Shown here: positions 51,901 to 63,085 of the stretch, one piece after another
Layout: each line of letters opens with the position of its first letter
Position numbering within the stretch: the first letter of the stretch is position 1
From: Sitta carolinensis
Taxonomy: Eukaryota > Chordata > Aves > Passeriformes > Sittidae
Reading direction: 5' to 3'
DNA length: 64,000 bases
Assembly: GCA_032173965.1 (NCBI GenBank)
Contig: CM063295.1
Coordinates: forward strand, 930,001 to 994,000
Translations under genes and position numbers: made by a program
The notes under the pieces: generated by a model
Database searches by the model: none
The model's input: the letters and a program-made list of their open reading frames with translations, nothing else
What the model was told of the DNA's origin: nothing

Positions 51901-54900
51901 AGGAGCGTTTGGACATCGCTCTCAGGGATGCACAGGGTGGGATTGTTGGGGGGTCTGTGCAGGGGCCAGGGATTGGACCCGTGGAGGTCCCATCTAGCTG
52001 AGACTAGTCTATGATTCTATGCTGTCCCTGTGTTGCCTTAGCATTGGTTTGCTGAGGTGTCCCTGCCCTAATGTGTGCCCGTGTCCCCACAGAGGCCAGA
52101 CTGGGTTTGGCATTGCCATCAACCTGCTGTATGGGATGGCCTCGCTCGCCAGCACCTTCGCGCTGCTGCTGGTCAGCGAGCGCGCCATCAAGGCCAAGCA
52201 CGTCCAGTTCGTCAGTGGCGTTTACGTGATCAACTTCTGGCTTTCTGCCCTGCTCTGGGACATCATCAACTTCCTGATCCCTTGTGCTCTGATGTTGGTG
52301 AGTCACCCCTGCCACCCCAGTACCCTCCCTCTTGGTAGGAACACTGGGTGCTGCCTGTCTGGGATGTGTGTGGGTGCAGGGAGAAGGATGAGGCCACTGG
52401 CATTGTCTCTGTAGAAAGGACCGGCAAGAAAGCTCTGCTTTGGTCCTGCTGGGAGCTGGACCATGGCCAGCCAGCTGGGCCAGTTGCCTCTGGCAGCTGA
52501 ACACTTTGCCTTGGTACTTGAAAATGTTAAATCCATGGGATCTTGGAGAAGAATTCCCAAGATCTGCCCTTCTGCATCCCAGTCTGCAGAAAGGGCCTCC
52601 CCTGGAGACAGCCATGGGCTGCTGGTAGGACCCATCCATGAGGGGTTGTCTGGGTCAGTGCAGTGCTGGTATTAGCCTGGACCACTGGGACAAGGAGACA
52701 TTGCCTGAGGTCAAGCCAAATGTGCCTTCTCCCCACATTGCTGTGCCCCAGGTGATATTCCAAGCCTTCGACGTGCAAGCCTTCACCCAAGACAGCCACC
52801 TTGTTGATGTGATGCTGATCTTCCTCCTGTATGGCTGGGCCATCATCCCCCTCATGTACCTCCTCAGCTTCTTCTTCTCAGTGGCTGCCACAGCCTACAC
52901 CCGTCTCACCATCTTCAACATCCTCTCCGGCACTGCCACCTTCCTTGCTGTCACCATCATGAGCATCCCAGGTGGGTCAGTGTCCTCTGTATCTGCCCAG
53001 CCATCACCAACGAGGTCCAGCCCCCCAGGGGGTTCTCTCATCCCGGGACTGTTCCCACAATAGTCATAAAACCCTACAACAGTCCATTCACACCCATTAA
53101 ATGTGACAAAAATATATTTGGCTTCCCTCTAAACTTGGCAGTATCAGGATTTTTTCTCCCAAACCAGCAGTCTCATTGATTCACCTGTTGTGTTTCAGAG
53201 CTGGGCTTGGTGGACCTCTCCAAAACCCTGGATAAAGTTTTTCTCATCTTACCCAATTACTGCTTGGGCCAGTGCATCAGTGACTTCTACCAGAACTACG
53301 AGTTCATTCAGTTCTGCACCTCCTCCGTTGAAGCCATCTTCATCTGCAAGGCCTTCAGTGAGTCTCTGCATCCTCACCTGGCCAACCCCCACAGCATCAC
53401 TGGGGGGTTGTATGGGGTGGATGGTGGAACTGGGCAGTATCATGGGGCCTCTGCCTGGGCAGTAGCTGCAGGTACCATTTTAGAGCAAAAACTGGGCAGC
53501 ATATTAGGACATGCACAGGAAAACATTCCTTAACTGGAACACCTTACTCATGATTTGGAGGAACCTGTGGGCTAGGGGAAGTTTCACAGATGAGTAAAGA
53601 AATCCCAATCCCAAGATTGGTGTCCTCTGCCTGCCTCCACTGGGCGTCTTCTGCCAGATCCCCTCCAGACCCAAATCCTCTCGTGGGAAGCATTGGAAAG
53701 ACCTGTGGGCAGGGAGCCAGCATGGGATGGAGATGAGCCTGGCAAAGCTTCAGGCTTACAGCTTCCTCTGGAGTTTATCTTTCCCTCCCCAAAGTGCGGA
53801 TTGATCCAGGAGTTGATTTTGTTCCATCTTTCCTCAGATATCAGTTATCAGATGAACTACTTTTCCTGGGAGACCCCTGGGATCGGGCGGTACCTGACCT
53901 CCTTGGCTGTCCAGGGTTTCTCCTTCCTCTTCCTCCTCTTCCTCATTGAGACAAACCTTCTCTGGAGACTGAGAACTCTGGTCTGTGGCATCTGCAGGCG
54001 GCGGAAGTGGGTGAGTGAAGCAGTGGGAGGGAGCTGTACCCTCCAAGCCCAGCCCAGGAGTCCCTGTGAGCTGGAGATGGGCCCTCATTGCCTAAATCAT
54101 CTTCCCAGGGAGCATACCCGGAGCTTGGAGGAGCCAGTCGTGTTAAGTGTATGGATTGGCAGAGGGAGTGAGGCATCCCCAATGGTGGCTTATGGAAGGG
54201 ATGGATCCAGCCAGGGTTGGGGACACTGGAGGAACACATTCATCCCCCAGCAGCCAGGTGACCCAGAGTGTGTCTTCCCCCCATGTTCAGGTGACCCTGC
54301 TGAACAGAGTGTCTGTGCTGCCAGAGGACAGGGACGTGGCAGATGAGAGGAAGAAGGTTTTGGAGTCTCCACCAGAACTGCTGTCATCTCTCAGCAGTCC
54401 TCTGGTCATCAAGGAGCTCACCAAGGTGAGCCTGAGCACCGTGCTGCCATCTGAGCCATATCCTCTGGTGGCTGGCAAAGCCTTGCCATGCCCTCGGGCA
54501 GTGACCCGTGACTCGTGTGTGGTCTCCTCCAGGTCTACGACAGCCGGGAGTCCCTGCTGGCAGTGGACAGGATCTCCTTGGCCGTCAGCAAAGGAGAATG
54601 CTTTGGTCTCCTTGGCTTCAACGGAGCGGGCAAAACGACCACCTTCAAGATGCTGACGGGTGACGAGAGCATCACGTCGGGGGACGCCTTCGTGGATGGC
54701 CACAGCATTCTGGCCAACATCAAGAAGGTGGTACCCAAGGCTGCAGGGGCAGGGGTGGTGTTGCAGACTGTCCTGTGTTTGGCTAGGCTGAGCCACCTTG
54801 CAGGTGCCTCCAGGAGAACATGGTTGCAGCTCCAGAGGCAGAGACAATTATCCCAGGGTCATTGTGTCCTTGGCTGGCTCAGCTCTCCATTATCTGGCTA

Positions 54901-57900
54901 TGTGGAAGCAGTCTCTTCACTGGGATTACAGATGATACAAATGGAGGCCAAACCTGGTGAGGGTAGCAAACCATTGATCCGAGGGTTTACCTCCATAGCT
55001 GGAAAAATAGAAAATATTGGAGAATGGTCTCTAAAATGAGTGTACCAAACCTTTCCAGACCTCTGATAGGGGTCTCCTTGCTGGGAATTGCCCACTCCCT
55101 TTGGAAGACGAAGAGATGAGCAGGGGTTGGACTTGCAGTCCAGTCCTTCCTCTACCACTGTCCCAGAGTTCACAGAATATTCTGATTTGGAAGGGACCCA
55201 CAAGGACCATCAAGTCCAACTCTTAAGTGAATAAGGATCCCAGACAAGGTCAGACGTGAAGAACATTCCTTGAGAGCATGCCCCAAATTGCTTCCTTCCC
55301 TGAAACTGCCTTTTCTTCTGCTCTTGTCCCTGGAAGTGACCAGGAGACATGGGGAAGTTACCAGCCTTCCAGCACTTTCCTTCTGCTGGGAGCCTGGGCA
55401 CCCCAAAATGGTCCCTCACAGTGAGGAACCAGCTTGGCAGAGGCATTGCGAGCCCACCCATTTGCTGTCCAGAGACACCTCTGTCCATCCCTGTCAGCCC
55501 AGCTGCTCCAGGGGGTGTTTCCCTCTTGTTCCACCCATGGTTTCAGAGCTGCGGCTCGGTTCCCATCACTGTGAGCAAAACCTCACAGAGGAGCAGCAAA
55601 GCCTGTGGGTGCTCAGGCACCTCCAGCTCGGAGCCCTGCCCATGAGCTGATTGCCTTGTGTTCCTCTCGGTCCAAGGTGCAGCAGCGGATCGGATACTGC
55701 CCGCAGTTCGATGCCCTGCTGGAGCACATGACGGGGCGCGAGACGCTGAGCATGTACGCGCGGCTGCGCGGCATCCCCGAGCGCTACATCGGCAGCTGTG
55801 TGGAGAACATGCTGCGCGGGCTGCTCCTCGAGCCGCACGCAGACAAGCTCATCAGGACCTACAGGTGATGCTCCCGGGGCTCATACGGGCTCTCTGTCCC
55901 CATCCCTCACACCCATTTTCAGCTGAAGGTGAACTCGAAGATCTCACAGGTTGTTTCCACCTTAATGAGTCTGTGATTCCTCTGCAGTGGTGGGAACAAG
56001 CGGAAGCTGAGTGCTGGCATTGCCCTCATTGGTGGCCCTCCTGTGATCTTCCTGGACGAGCCCTCCACTGGCATGGACCCTGTGGCCCGGCGCTTGCTCT
56101 GGGACGCAGTGACACGGACACGGGAGTGTGGCAAATCCATCATCTTCACCTCCCACAGGTGACACTTGGCTGGGCAGGGCTTGGCATGAGAGATCAGGGA
56201 GAGTGGTGGGATCCAAGGGCTGGGACGTACCTCCAGGGCCTGGTGGATGGGTATACACTGCCTGCAGCCTGTGGCTGGCTTTACCCAAATCTCCCTCCTC
56301 GAAGAGTCCAGAGAGAAGGGAATACACCTCCAGCCACTTCCCTGAAGCTTCTGCTTGTGTCCTGGTGCTTACATGCCCAGAGAAGCTGTGTCTGCCCCAT
56401 TCGTGGAAGCATTCAAGGGCATGCTGGACTGGGCTTGGAGCAGCCTGTTCTAGTGGAAGGTGTCCCTGCCCATGGCAGGGGGTGGGATGAGATGAGCTTT
56501 AAGGTTCCTTCCAACCCAGCCCATCCTGGGGTTCTCTGAAGGGGTCCTCTCCTTCCTGCAGCATGGAGGAGTGCGAGGCGCTGTGCACACGATTGGCCAT
56601 CATGGTGAACGGGCAGTTCAAGTGCCTGGGCAGCCCCCAGCACCTCAAAAGCAAGTTTGGTAGTGGATACACCTTGCTGGCCAAAACCCGGAGTGAGGAG
56701 GAGGGTGAGCTGCAGGCCTTCAAGGCCTTCGTGGAGAAGACTTTCCCAGGTACTGTGAGCTGCTGGAGCGGCTGCCCCTGGAGCAGGGGCAGTGTGCTGG
56801 GTGTGAACTTCAGCACATTCCCTAACACAGAGCCTCTGCCTGCTCAATTCCCCAGGCAGTGTCCTGAAGCATGAGCACCAGGGCATGGTGCATTACCACT
56901 TGACCAACAAGAACCTCAGCTGGGCACAGGTAAGGGAGCCCTGGGAATCCTTCTGCCCCTTCCTGTGTTCTTGGTGCTTTGCTTTTGGTGGTGCATCCTC
57001 CCCACGCTGCATTCCACTGGGGAATGTGGCACAGGTGGGCACAGCTTGCACCTCCCTGCTCCTGCCCCTCAGCCCCAGGAACCCCCTGGCAGTGGCTTCA
57101 GATGGTGCCACGTAGGCACCGTGTGGCTTTCCCCAGCTACTGATCCTGAGGGGTCCCAGCCCAGGGACACCAGTAAAAACCCTCAGTACAGATACAGTAT
57201 GTAACCCTCTGCACAGGGTATACAGAGTGGTGTATGGAGTATACCTAGTACATCTCTCTGTATATACTGTCTATATGTACAGTATCTATATGGAAATACA
57301 TGTATACTATACAGAGATATTTGTAGTATACAGACAGTTTTCATATACAGTATCTAAGTGTGTATATATTATTTATCTGTATGTTATATGCACTGGATGT
57401 AGTGCATATATTATATGTGCTATATTATATACTCTGTAGGGTAATACTCTATACAGATTATATACTCTGGAGTATATACTCTATATCAAGTATGTAGTAT
57501 AATCTATAGAGTATATATAGAGAGTACATAGTGTACAGGTGATATAAAAACTGTATAGGATTATATAAAAACTAGAGAGAGTGAGTTTATAAATACGTAT
57601 ATTATATGTAGCTCAAGATAAAAACGATGTGTATGCTAGATACAGATAGTTATGTATAGTGTATATAGTATCCTGTGGAGTTATTTCTATATTATATAAA
57701 TATTATATATATATAAATATAACATGTTAGCAGAAACCTTGGACAGGGATTCAAACTAGGATACATGTGTGTATTTATATAAATACATATATATGCATAT
57801 ATATACATATGTATTTGTATATATGTATGCAATTTATCGCATATAATTGTGTAAAACAGTCATATCCACAGCATATATTTTTTTAATGGTGTCAGATACT

Positions 57901-58274
57901 CATGGCTTCCCTCCATTCTCCTGCCAGGGAAGGTGTCATTTCTCTATGTCTCCCTGGAGAAGAAAGCTTTCTCTGCTTTCCCTGCCACAGCCTGGAGGGA
58001 ACACAGGAAACACCCTATCAGAGCGTGGCGTTCCCTGTCACAGCCTGGGGGTTCCTGTGCCACAGGCTGTGGTTCCCCCCGGGGTCCTGGGAGTCCCCCA
58101 CACCAAGTCAGGCTGCCCTCATGTCCCTGCCCACCCTTGCAGGTCTTTGGAGCCCTGGAGAAAGCCAAAGAGAAGTATCGCTTGGAAGACTACTCGGTGA
58201 GCCAGATCTCCCTGGAGCAGGTCTTCATGAGCTTCACTCGCTTCCAGCACTACACAGAGGACAGAGGGAAGTGA
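33947..58274 (+). CDS. ABCA3: ATP-binding cassette transporter ABCA3 (one frameshifted exon)
   Basis: Full-length ABCA flippase/importer that loads phosphatidylcholine and phosphatidylglycerol into lamellar bodies of type II lung cells (known). Coding exons: 33947-34000, 36806-37070, 37697-37824, 37929-38094, 40045-40304, 40987-41103, 41592-41712, 42521-42694, 43282-43463, 44628-44773, 45100-45229, 45976-46130, 46882-47037, 47329-47539, 47792-47942, 48902-49000, 49176-49368, 50196-50499, 50984-51257, 52093-52297, 52752-52971, 53199-53357, 53838-54010, 54291-54425, 54533-54727, 55677-55864, 55988-56158, 56562-56749, 56856-56929, 58143-58274. About 1708 residues (human 1704). N-terminal LLLWKN fits the xLxxKN lysosome-related targeting motif. 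TMD1 with luminal loop, then NBD1: Walker [11 protein letters not shown] (~567), signature LSGGMKRK (~666), Walker [15 protein letters not shown]2, then NBD2: [10 protein letters not shown] (~1421), SGGNKRKLS (~1522), [11 protein letters not shown]. All phases agree except exon 44628-44773. Confidence 0.95.
35908..36005 (-). mobile_element. CR1 LINE 3' fragment
   Basis: 'aaatcacagaatggtttgga', 'gccatgggcagggatgc' and 'ctagaccaggttgctcag': reverse complement of the CR1 3' end, in an ABCA3 intron. Confidence 0.85.
37127..37235 (+). mobile_element. CR1 LINE 3' fragment
   Basis: 'gagcagcctggtccagtg', 'tccctgcccatggcag' and 'cccaaaccattctgtgactg': sense CR1, about 55 bp after an ABCA3 donor site. 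Confidence 0.85.
38161..38830. other. AT-rich island in an ABCA3 intron
   Basis: About 670 bases of markedly AT-rich, non-tandem sequence inside the otherwise GC-rich gene, starting about 65 bp after the donor at 38095. No transposon or coding signal recognised. Confidence 0.75.
39285..39510 (+). mobile_element. CR1 LINE 3' fragment
   Basis: 'agaggtttagattgggta', 'aaaggttcttcccccagagg' and 'gctgccagagctccaggtg': sense CR1 of the same subfamily as the copy at 20324. Confidence 0.87.
39778..39870 (+). mobile_element. CR1 LINE 3' terminal fragment
   Basis: 'tggtctagtggaaggtgtcc' and 'gaaggtcccttccaattcc': sense CR1 3' terminus in an ABCA3 intron. Confidence 0.8.
41845..42250 (+). mobile_element. 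CR1 LINE 3' fragment (about 400 bp)
   Basis: 'cccctctgctctggaaccag', 'ggggctccaggagagctgg', 'gcccagagcagctgtggct' and 'cgtcccttccaacccagacc': sense CR1 between two ABCA3 exons. Confidence 0.9.
44628..44773 (+). other. ABCA3: ABCA3 coding exon 10 with broken frame
   Basis: The exon encodes the linker between TMD1 and NBD1. It enters in phase 0 reading [13 protein letters not shown]. After the G-run near 44673-44676 the expected acidic segment ([10 protein letters not shown]) is found one base to the right. From about 44702 the conserved [13 protein letters not shown] and [10 protein letters not shown] lie in the third frame. This fits one extra G plus a two-base loss at about 44703. The exon is 146 nt, whereas phase-0 ends require a multiple of three. 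Uncorrected translation stops at about 44694, before NBD1. Confidence 0.85.
46230..46650 (+). mobile_element. CR1 LINE 3' fragment (about 420 bp)
   Basis: 'cctctgctctgaagccagg', 'ctggagaagagaaggctcc', 'gggaagaattc'-type block and 'catcccaaaccattctgtgg': sense CR1 in an ABCA3 intron. Confidence 0.9.
47038..47039 (+). other. ABCA3: Non-canonical GC splice donor in ABCA3
   Basis: The exon encoding [19 protein letters not shown] ends in AAG followed by GCAGGT. The next exon (47329) resumes in phase 0 with VVMLDEP. The GT three bases further on would shift the frame, so a GC-AG intron fits best. Confidence 0.75.
48270..48717 (+). mobile_element. CR1 LINE 3' fragment (about 450 bp)
   Basis: 'cccctctgctctggagccag', 'agggacaggacaaggggg', 'cagagcagctgtggctgcc' and 'tccatgattctgtgat': sense CR1 with its terminal octamers, in an ABCA3 intron. 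Confidence 0.92.
50690..50875 (+). mobile_element. CR1 LINE 3' fragment
   Basis: 'gggtgggattgttggggtg', 'tgggtcctttccaactcagg' and 'agattctatggatctgtg': sense CR1 in an ABCA3 intron. Confidence 0.85.
51783..52022 (+). mobile_element. CR1 LINE 3' fragment
   Basis: 'caggggagggtcaggctgg', 'aaaaggttcttcctccagag' and 'gtctatgattctatgctg': sense CR1 that ends about 70 bp before an ABCA3 exon. Confidence 0.9.
55166..55228 (-). mobile_element. CR1 LINE 3' terminal fragment
   Basis: 'agttcacagaatattctgat' and 'ttggaagggacccacaagga': reverse complement of a CR1 terminus in an ABCA3 intron. Confidence 0.8.
56405..56535 (+). mobile_element. CR1 LINE 3' fragment
   Basis: 'ggaagcattcaagggcatg', 'ccctgcccatggcagggggt' and 'aggttccttccaacccagc': sense CR1 ending about 25 bp before the ABCA3 exon at 56562. 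Confidence 0.88.
57180..57890. repeat. TA-rich low-complexity tract in the last ABCA3 intron
   Basis: About 700 bases dominated by irregular TATA, GTATA, TATAC and ATATAT strings without a fixed unit. It is probably a decayed microsatellite and fills most of the final intron. Confidence 0.85.
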
Positions 58275-60696
58275 GCACCCGCGGTGCCCTTCCTCACGGA
58301 CTGGCCCTCAGCCTATACATAGTATATATAGAGACAGTAATTTATATATCAGCGTGTCTTAAATACTGTATAAATGTAAAACTTTTCACCGGGGAGGGGT
58401 GAGAGGGTGGAAACGCTCCAGCTGCTGTCACCGGCTCTGGGCGTGTGTGACACTGCCACTCGCCAGCCTTCCTCCGTCCATCCAGCGAAAAAACGCGCTC
58501 GGAAAAGCTGGGAGGAGCCTGGATGGGTGGAGAGGGGGGTTGGACTCGGGCTGGCAGAGGAGGAGCGGGTTCCCCTCGGCTCTTCCCAGCCCGTTGCTCA
58601 CAGCCAGCGGGACGGGTCCTCACCCACATGTCCATGTGGTGTTTGGTGGTTGCTCCTGGTTTAGCAGGAGGCTGTCACATGGCTCAGATCCAAACCGTCC
58701 CTGGGGTCAGCAGGGATTGCCCGTGGGAGCACTTTGTGTCCATCCAGGGGGGCCGGCTCAGCTCCTGTCTGGCACCTGCCTGGCAAGGGAAAGAGGAGGC
58801 TCTGTCTCCTTTAAGTGCTTGGGAAAACTGTCTCCTCCTGTCTGCTTGCCAAGCCTGGCCCGAGGAGCTGGCACTGGCCCCAGCTGTGCAAGGGGAGCTG
58901 TGTGGTGCCAGGAGCTGGCACTGGGTGAGAGGTAGGACGTGGGGCTGGAGCAGTGCCCAGAGCTCAGCCCCAGGAACAGCACATGATGGGCACGGCTGGG
59001 GAGCCAGAGCTGGAGGCAGCCAGGGGTGCCCAGGGACACTGCTGGGACGAGTGAGAGATGCCACAAGGGCCCTGGGGACGCTGCTGGGTTGAGAGAGGTG
59101 CTGTAGGGTCCTGGCTGTGCTCTGTAGGACGGGTGTGAAGTGTCACAGGGTGCCCAGGGATGCTGCTGGCCTCAGTGTTGTGCCCATGCCGGGGGTCTGC
59201 CAGCAGCACTGCCCCACACTGTGCAGTGCAGCCATGGGACCAGTTTGAAGCCAGCGATGCCCTCGCTGTGCCCATGTCCTGCTGAGCTCACCCCTTACAC
59301 TCCACGCAGCTCCAACCAGACCTTATCTGTCCCACATCCCCTCCTCATCCCCATCCCCTCTGCTCCTCACCAGGCTGTGCCAGCAGCAGGCAGGGAGCAA
59401 AGGCACTGTCCTGCCCCTGCCTGGCTCCAGGATGCTGCTGGGCACCAGCGTTGCCCAGTCCTGCCTGGCCCCCAGTTGGAGGAGGCAACTTCTTTCTGGA
59501 GTTTTCCAATGGCTGGGTTGGGGTTTTTTGTTTGTTTGTTTGTTGGAAATCTGTGTTGATTCTTGTCTGTCCTTAACTAGTCCCTGTGTCACCTGGGGCA
59601 GCCCCTTGGGAGCTGCCCCATGATCAATGCAGAGCTATTTGCACTATAGTACTACACACAATTGCACATAACTAATTAATATTTATGGAAAAGGGGGGGC
59701 TGATTCCCTCCCAGTGATTGCATTGTCAGGGGTTGGGTTATATTTTTGGGTTGGGTTTTCATTTTTTTCCTCATGACTGACTCATTCTTTCCTGTTCCAT
59801 TTCTTCCCTTTGCTAATGTTGTTGTTCAGAACGATGGTGCATCATGTTACTAAGAATTTCCCCAGATCTTAAAGATGTGTGTTTTTATTAGCAGCAGCCA
59901 GCAGGTGAATGGCTTCCCTGGACACAATGGAGCTCCTTGGAGCTGCTGGCAGGGAGGGATTGCACCCTGGGAGCATCCTGGTGGGCAGTACTGCCAGGGC
60001 ACCATGCACGGGGGGAAGCCCAGCACCAGTGACGTTCCCAGGGAGGGAAGAAAAAGGGGATGCTTTTTGCTGGGAGGGTGGCTGAAGTGCTGAAACTCCC
60101 AGTAGCTGTTTTCTGGAAAGGGAAATACAGCAAGATGTAGTAGAGCCTCCCAGGCCAGGCTTTGCCTGGGATGGGGAACAGTGGAATGTGGAGTTTTCAG
60201 GGGGTAAGATGCAAAACCACCAGGGGTTGGCATTGCCCCGAGCACAGCAGCAACAGACCCTGCAAGGCTTGGTGCTGGGGTGGGAACACAGAGACAGCAC
60301 AACCCCCACACTGCCCACGCTGCCATGGCAGAGTCCATGGCAAGGATGACAGCCCCTGGCCCCAGCCCTCCATCACTCTGGGGCTGCCCTGGCCTAAATG
60401 AACGAAGTGTTGTGGAAGCAGCATTTCCCTGTCCCAGGAGGCTGTAAGACCCTGCCTGTCAGCAAGGCAGGCACTGCAGGCTGTGCATGGTGCTGCTCCC
60501 GATTTCAGTCACAGCCACAGTGTGCCACAGCCTGGGGCAGGGAGCAGGAGCGCTCCGTGGGCAGGTGCTGCCAGGGGCACAGCTGCTGCTGGCAACTGCT
60601 CCCCCTCCCAGGTGGGAGAAGCAACACAGTTCCTGGGTGGCTTCCACTCTCCACTGGCTGCAGTGGGATTGTTATTCCCATCATAGGAATAATAAA
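58275..60696 (+). other. ABCA3: ABCA3 3' UTR / downstream region
   Basis: Non-coding DNA after the ABCA3 stop. The first clear AATAAA is about 2.4 kb downstream. No other gene recognised here on either strand. Confidence 0.45.
60691..60696 (+). terminator. ABCA3: Candidate ABCA3 polyadenylation signal
   Basis: AATAAA followed by a T-run and a GT-rich stretch (60703-60725), a normal arrangement for a vertebrate poly(A) site. Confidence 0.55.
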
Positions 60697-61363
60697 GATG
60701 ATTTTTTTTTTCCAGTGGGTGTTTCCTGACCTCCTTTGGAATCAGATTCTTTTCAGCCTGTGCTGGCCTCCTGGCTCTCTGCTTGGGAAAAAGGACATGG
60801 GGTAGAGGGGTGTCCTACAAAACCAGAACTGGAAAGGCTCAGTCTGGCTTGGCAAAGTCCGTCAGCTGAGTTTTTTGGTAGAAACAGAAGTTGGGGTCCC
60901 CATCCTTTCCACCTCAGGCAGCCACAACTATCCTCTCTCAGCTCCCCCAAACAACCACAGGTGAGGGGGAGACTTTGAGCCTGGTGCTCAAAATGCCTTT
61001 TGGCCTCCATGGCAGTGGGCAGCTGGCCCTGGCACTCCCATTCCTGCAGCTGTGCCCACCTACGTGCTGCAGCCCAACTCTGGAGCATGGCCAGGGTGCT
61101 CGGCCCTCCTGCAGATGCCTGTATGCCCCCCCACCTCAATCCCTACGGCAGCACCAGCCCCTGGCTGAGCCCCGGAAGATGAGGCAGCATTGAGGCAAGG
61201 ATGTAGCTGCAAGGAAGAGGAGCCCCAACCCTTTAAATCCACAGAAGCCAGGTTCCTACTACGAGGCAGCTGGAAGCATCCCCTCTCCAGGGCATGATGC
61301 TGCAGCCCCTGCTTCCCCCTCTTCCCCATCCCACAAGCGCATCTCCACGGGCAGTTTCAGCGC

Positions 61364-61369
61364 TTTATT
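61364..61369 (-). terminator. MCRIP2: Candidate MCRIP2 polyadenylation signal
   Basis: TTTATT on the plus strand, AATAAA on the minus strand, about 355 nt beyond the MCRIP2 stop codon. Confidence 0.6.
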
Positions 61370-61722
61370 GTCTGCTACAGCACCCCACTGTGCTCCCCGT
61401 GACTACAGCTGCAGGGGGGGCTGCTCCCTCGTCCCCAGCGTGGCACTGCAGTGTCCCTGGAGCTGGAGGCTGCAGGAGCTGCAGCAGTCCGAGAACTGGC
61501 ACTTAAGGAATCCTGGCTGGGGCTGCACGCTGCTCCTCTGCCGGGCACGGGGAGGGCGCGTGGCCGGGCATGGCTGTGGTCCGGTCCCACTGGGCTGGGT
61601 CACTCCACTTTGGGCATCTTTTAAAAACGTGGTTCAAAAACGCCACTGATTCTGGGTTGTGACCAGGTGCTCGCAGCTTCGTTTCTCTTATAAAGAAACC
61701 AAACACAACCTTTTCTTCCCTT

Positions 61723-63085
61723 TTATGAGCAGTTCTCGATTTTGGCCAGAAATTGCTGTGCCCACCACTCCTCCAGGTCGATGGGAACAAAGTCTGAAAC
61801 AGAGGGGAGAGAGGGGAACAGCTGGAGGAGCAGCAGAGCTCTGGGTGATCCCTTCTGAGCTACAGAAAAAAAACCCATGGAATCACAGAATATCCTGAGC
61901 TGGAAGGGACCCACGAGGATCATCCAGTCCCGCTCCTGGCCCTGCACAGACACCCCAACAATCCCACGCCGGGCATCCCTGGCAGTGCTGTCCAAACGCT
62001 CTTGGAGCTCTGGCAGCCTCGGGCTGTGCCCATTCCCTGGGGAGCCTGAACAATGCCCAGCACCCTCTGGGGGAAGAACCTTTCCTTGATATCCAACCTA
62101 ATGCCACCCCCAGGTCTCCTCCACCCCTGTGCCATGTCCCCAAAAGGCCAAACTGGGTTTACAGGGACATTCCTTGGGGAGCTCTCAGCTGCTGTGAGAG
62201 CCCACAGGCTGCTGTCACCGCCCTGACTCCAGGTCCCACCAGGTAAGTGTTGTCCCCATGCCCAATTGGTTCTGCTGGCCCCAAGAGAAGTGGGTCCCAC
62301 GGGGGGCTCCTCTCTCTCCAGCATGTTGCTGAACCCCTTGGTGGCAGGAGAAGGCTTGAATCCCAGAGGAGTCAGCAACATAGTGGAACATCCAATGGAC
62401 ACAGTGGGACATCCATCCCCACCACAGTGCCTGGGGCCAGCTGTCTCCCCCCAGCACCCCCAGAGTGAATCAGCACCAGCAGGACAGACAGCAGGACAGA
62501 CCCAGCCAGCCCCTCCGGCACATCCAGCGCTGGAATCCTCCTTCCATCACACCCCTGTTCAGGTGCAGGCCAAGCCCACTGCCACACACTGCAGCCCAAG
62601 CCTGATGCACCCCCAAGGGCCATAGCCACTGCCCACTTACTTTTGAGTCCAGGGTTGGGGGTTTTCTCCACGTACTGCACGGGGCCGCAGGTGCTCTCCC
62701 CATTCCGGCTGCTGTCCAGCTGCTGCTCTACCTGTTGCCAGGCTGGGGAGGGAGAACAAGCACTGGGTGGGTTTGGGATGGGGGACCCAGTGGGGGGGCT
62801 GTGGGACAGGAGCAGGAGGCAGAGCAAAGGAGGGCAAGTCCCCATGCTGGGGACTCCAGCCCTGCCACTGATGTTCCCAGCACGGTGTAGGTGCTGGGAA
62901 GGGACTGCACCTGCTCCAGCTCCCCCATGTGCTGCCCCAGGGACACTCTGCACTCACCTTCATAGACAAAGCGGACGTTCTCCTCGTGGGCCAGGGTGTA
63001 ACATTCTTCAGGGGCTGAGATCTGCTGCAGCAGCAGTGGGGGCCTCTTGCCATTCACTCTGTTGAAGACGAGTTTCTGCGCTGGG
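61723..63085 (-). CDS. MCRIP2: MAPK-regulated corepressor-interacting protein 2 (FAM195A), N-terminus missing
   Basis: Small MCRIP-family protein. The paralogue MCRIP1 binds the corepressor CtBP under ERK control, and both are found with stress-granule/P-body factors (known); the role of MCRIP2 itself is less defined. Exons in transcription order: 62958-63085, 62641-62742, 61723-61793 (stop 61723-61725), with GT-AG sites and matching phases. Visible protein is about 99 residues: AQKLVFNRVNGKRPP, then the family core YTLAHEENVRFVYE, AWQQVEQQL, VQYVEKTPNPGLK, and the C-terminus FVPIDLEEWWAQQFLAKIENCS characteristic of MCRIP2 rather than MCRIP1. The N-terminal exon(s) are not confidently seen and may lie beyond 64000. 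The gene converges on ABCA3. Confidence 0.9.
61877..62108 (-). mobile_element. CR1 LINE 3' fragment
   Basis: 'ggaatcacagaatatcctga', 'ggaagggacccacgaggatc', 'ctctggcagcctcgggctg' and 'gaagaacctttccttgatat': reverse complement of CR1, inside a MCRIP2 intron and co-oriented with the gene. Confidence 0.9.

Noticed and set aside
33947..58274. Assignment to ABCA17 or another ABCA subfamily member instead of ABCA3
   Set aside because: Near-continuous match to ABCA3 across both halves, including the C-terminus and the LLLWKN motif, plus position beside CCNF. A close ABCA17-type paralogue cannot be fully excluded without a tree.
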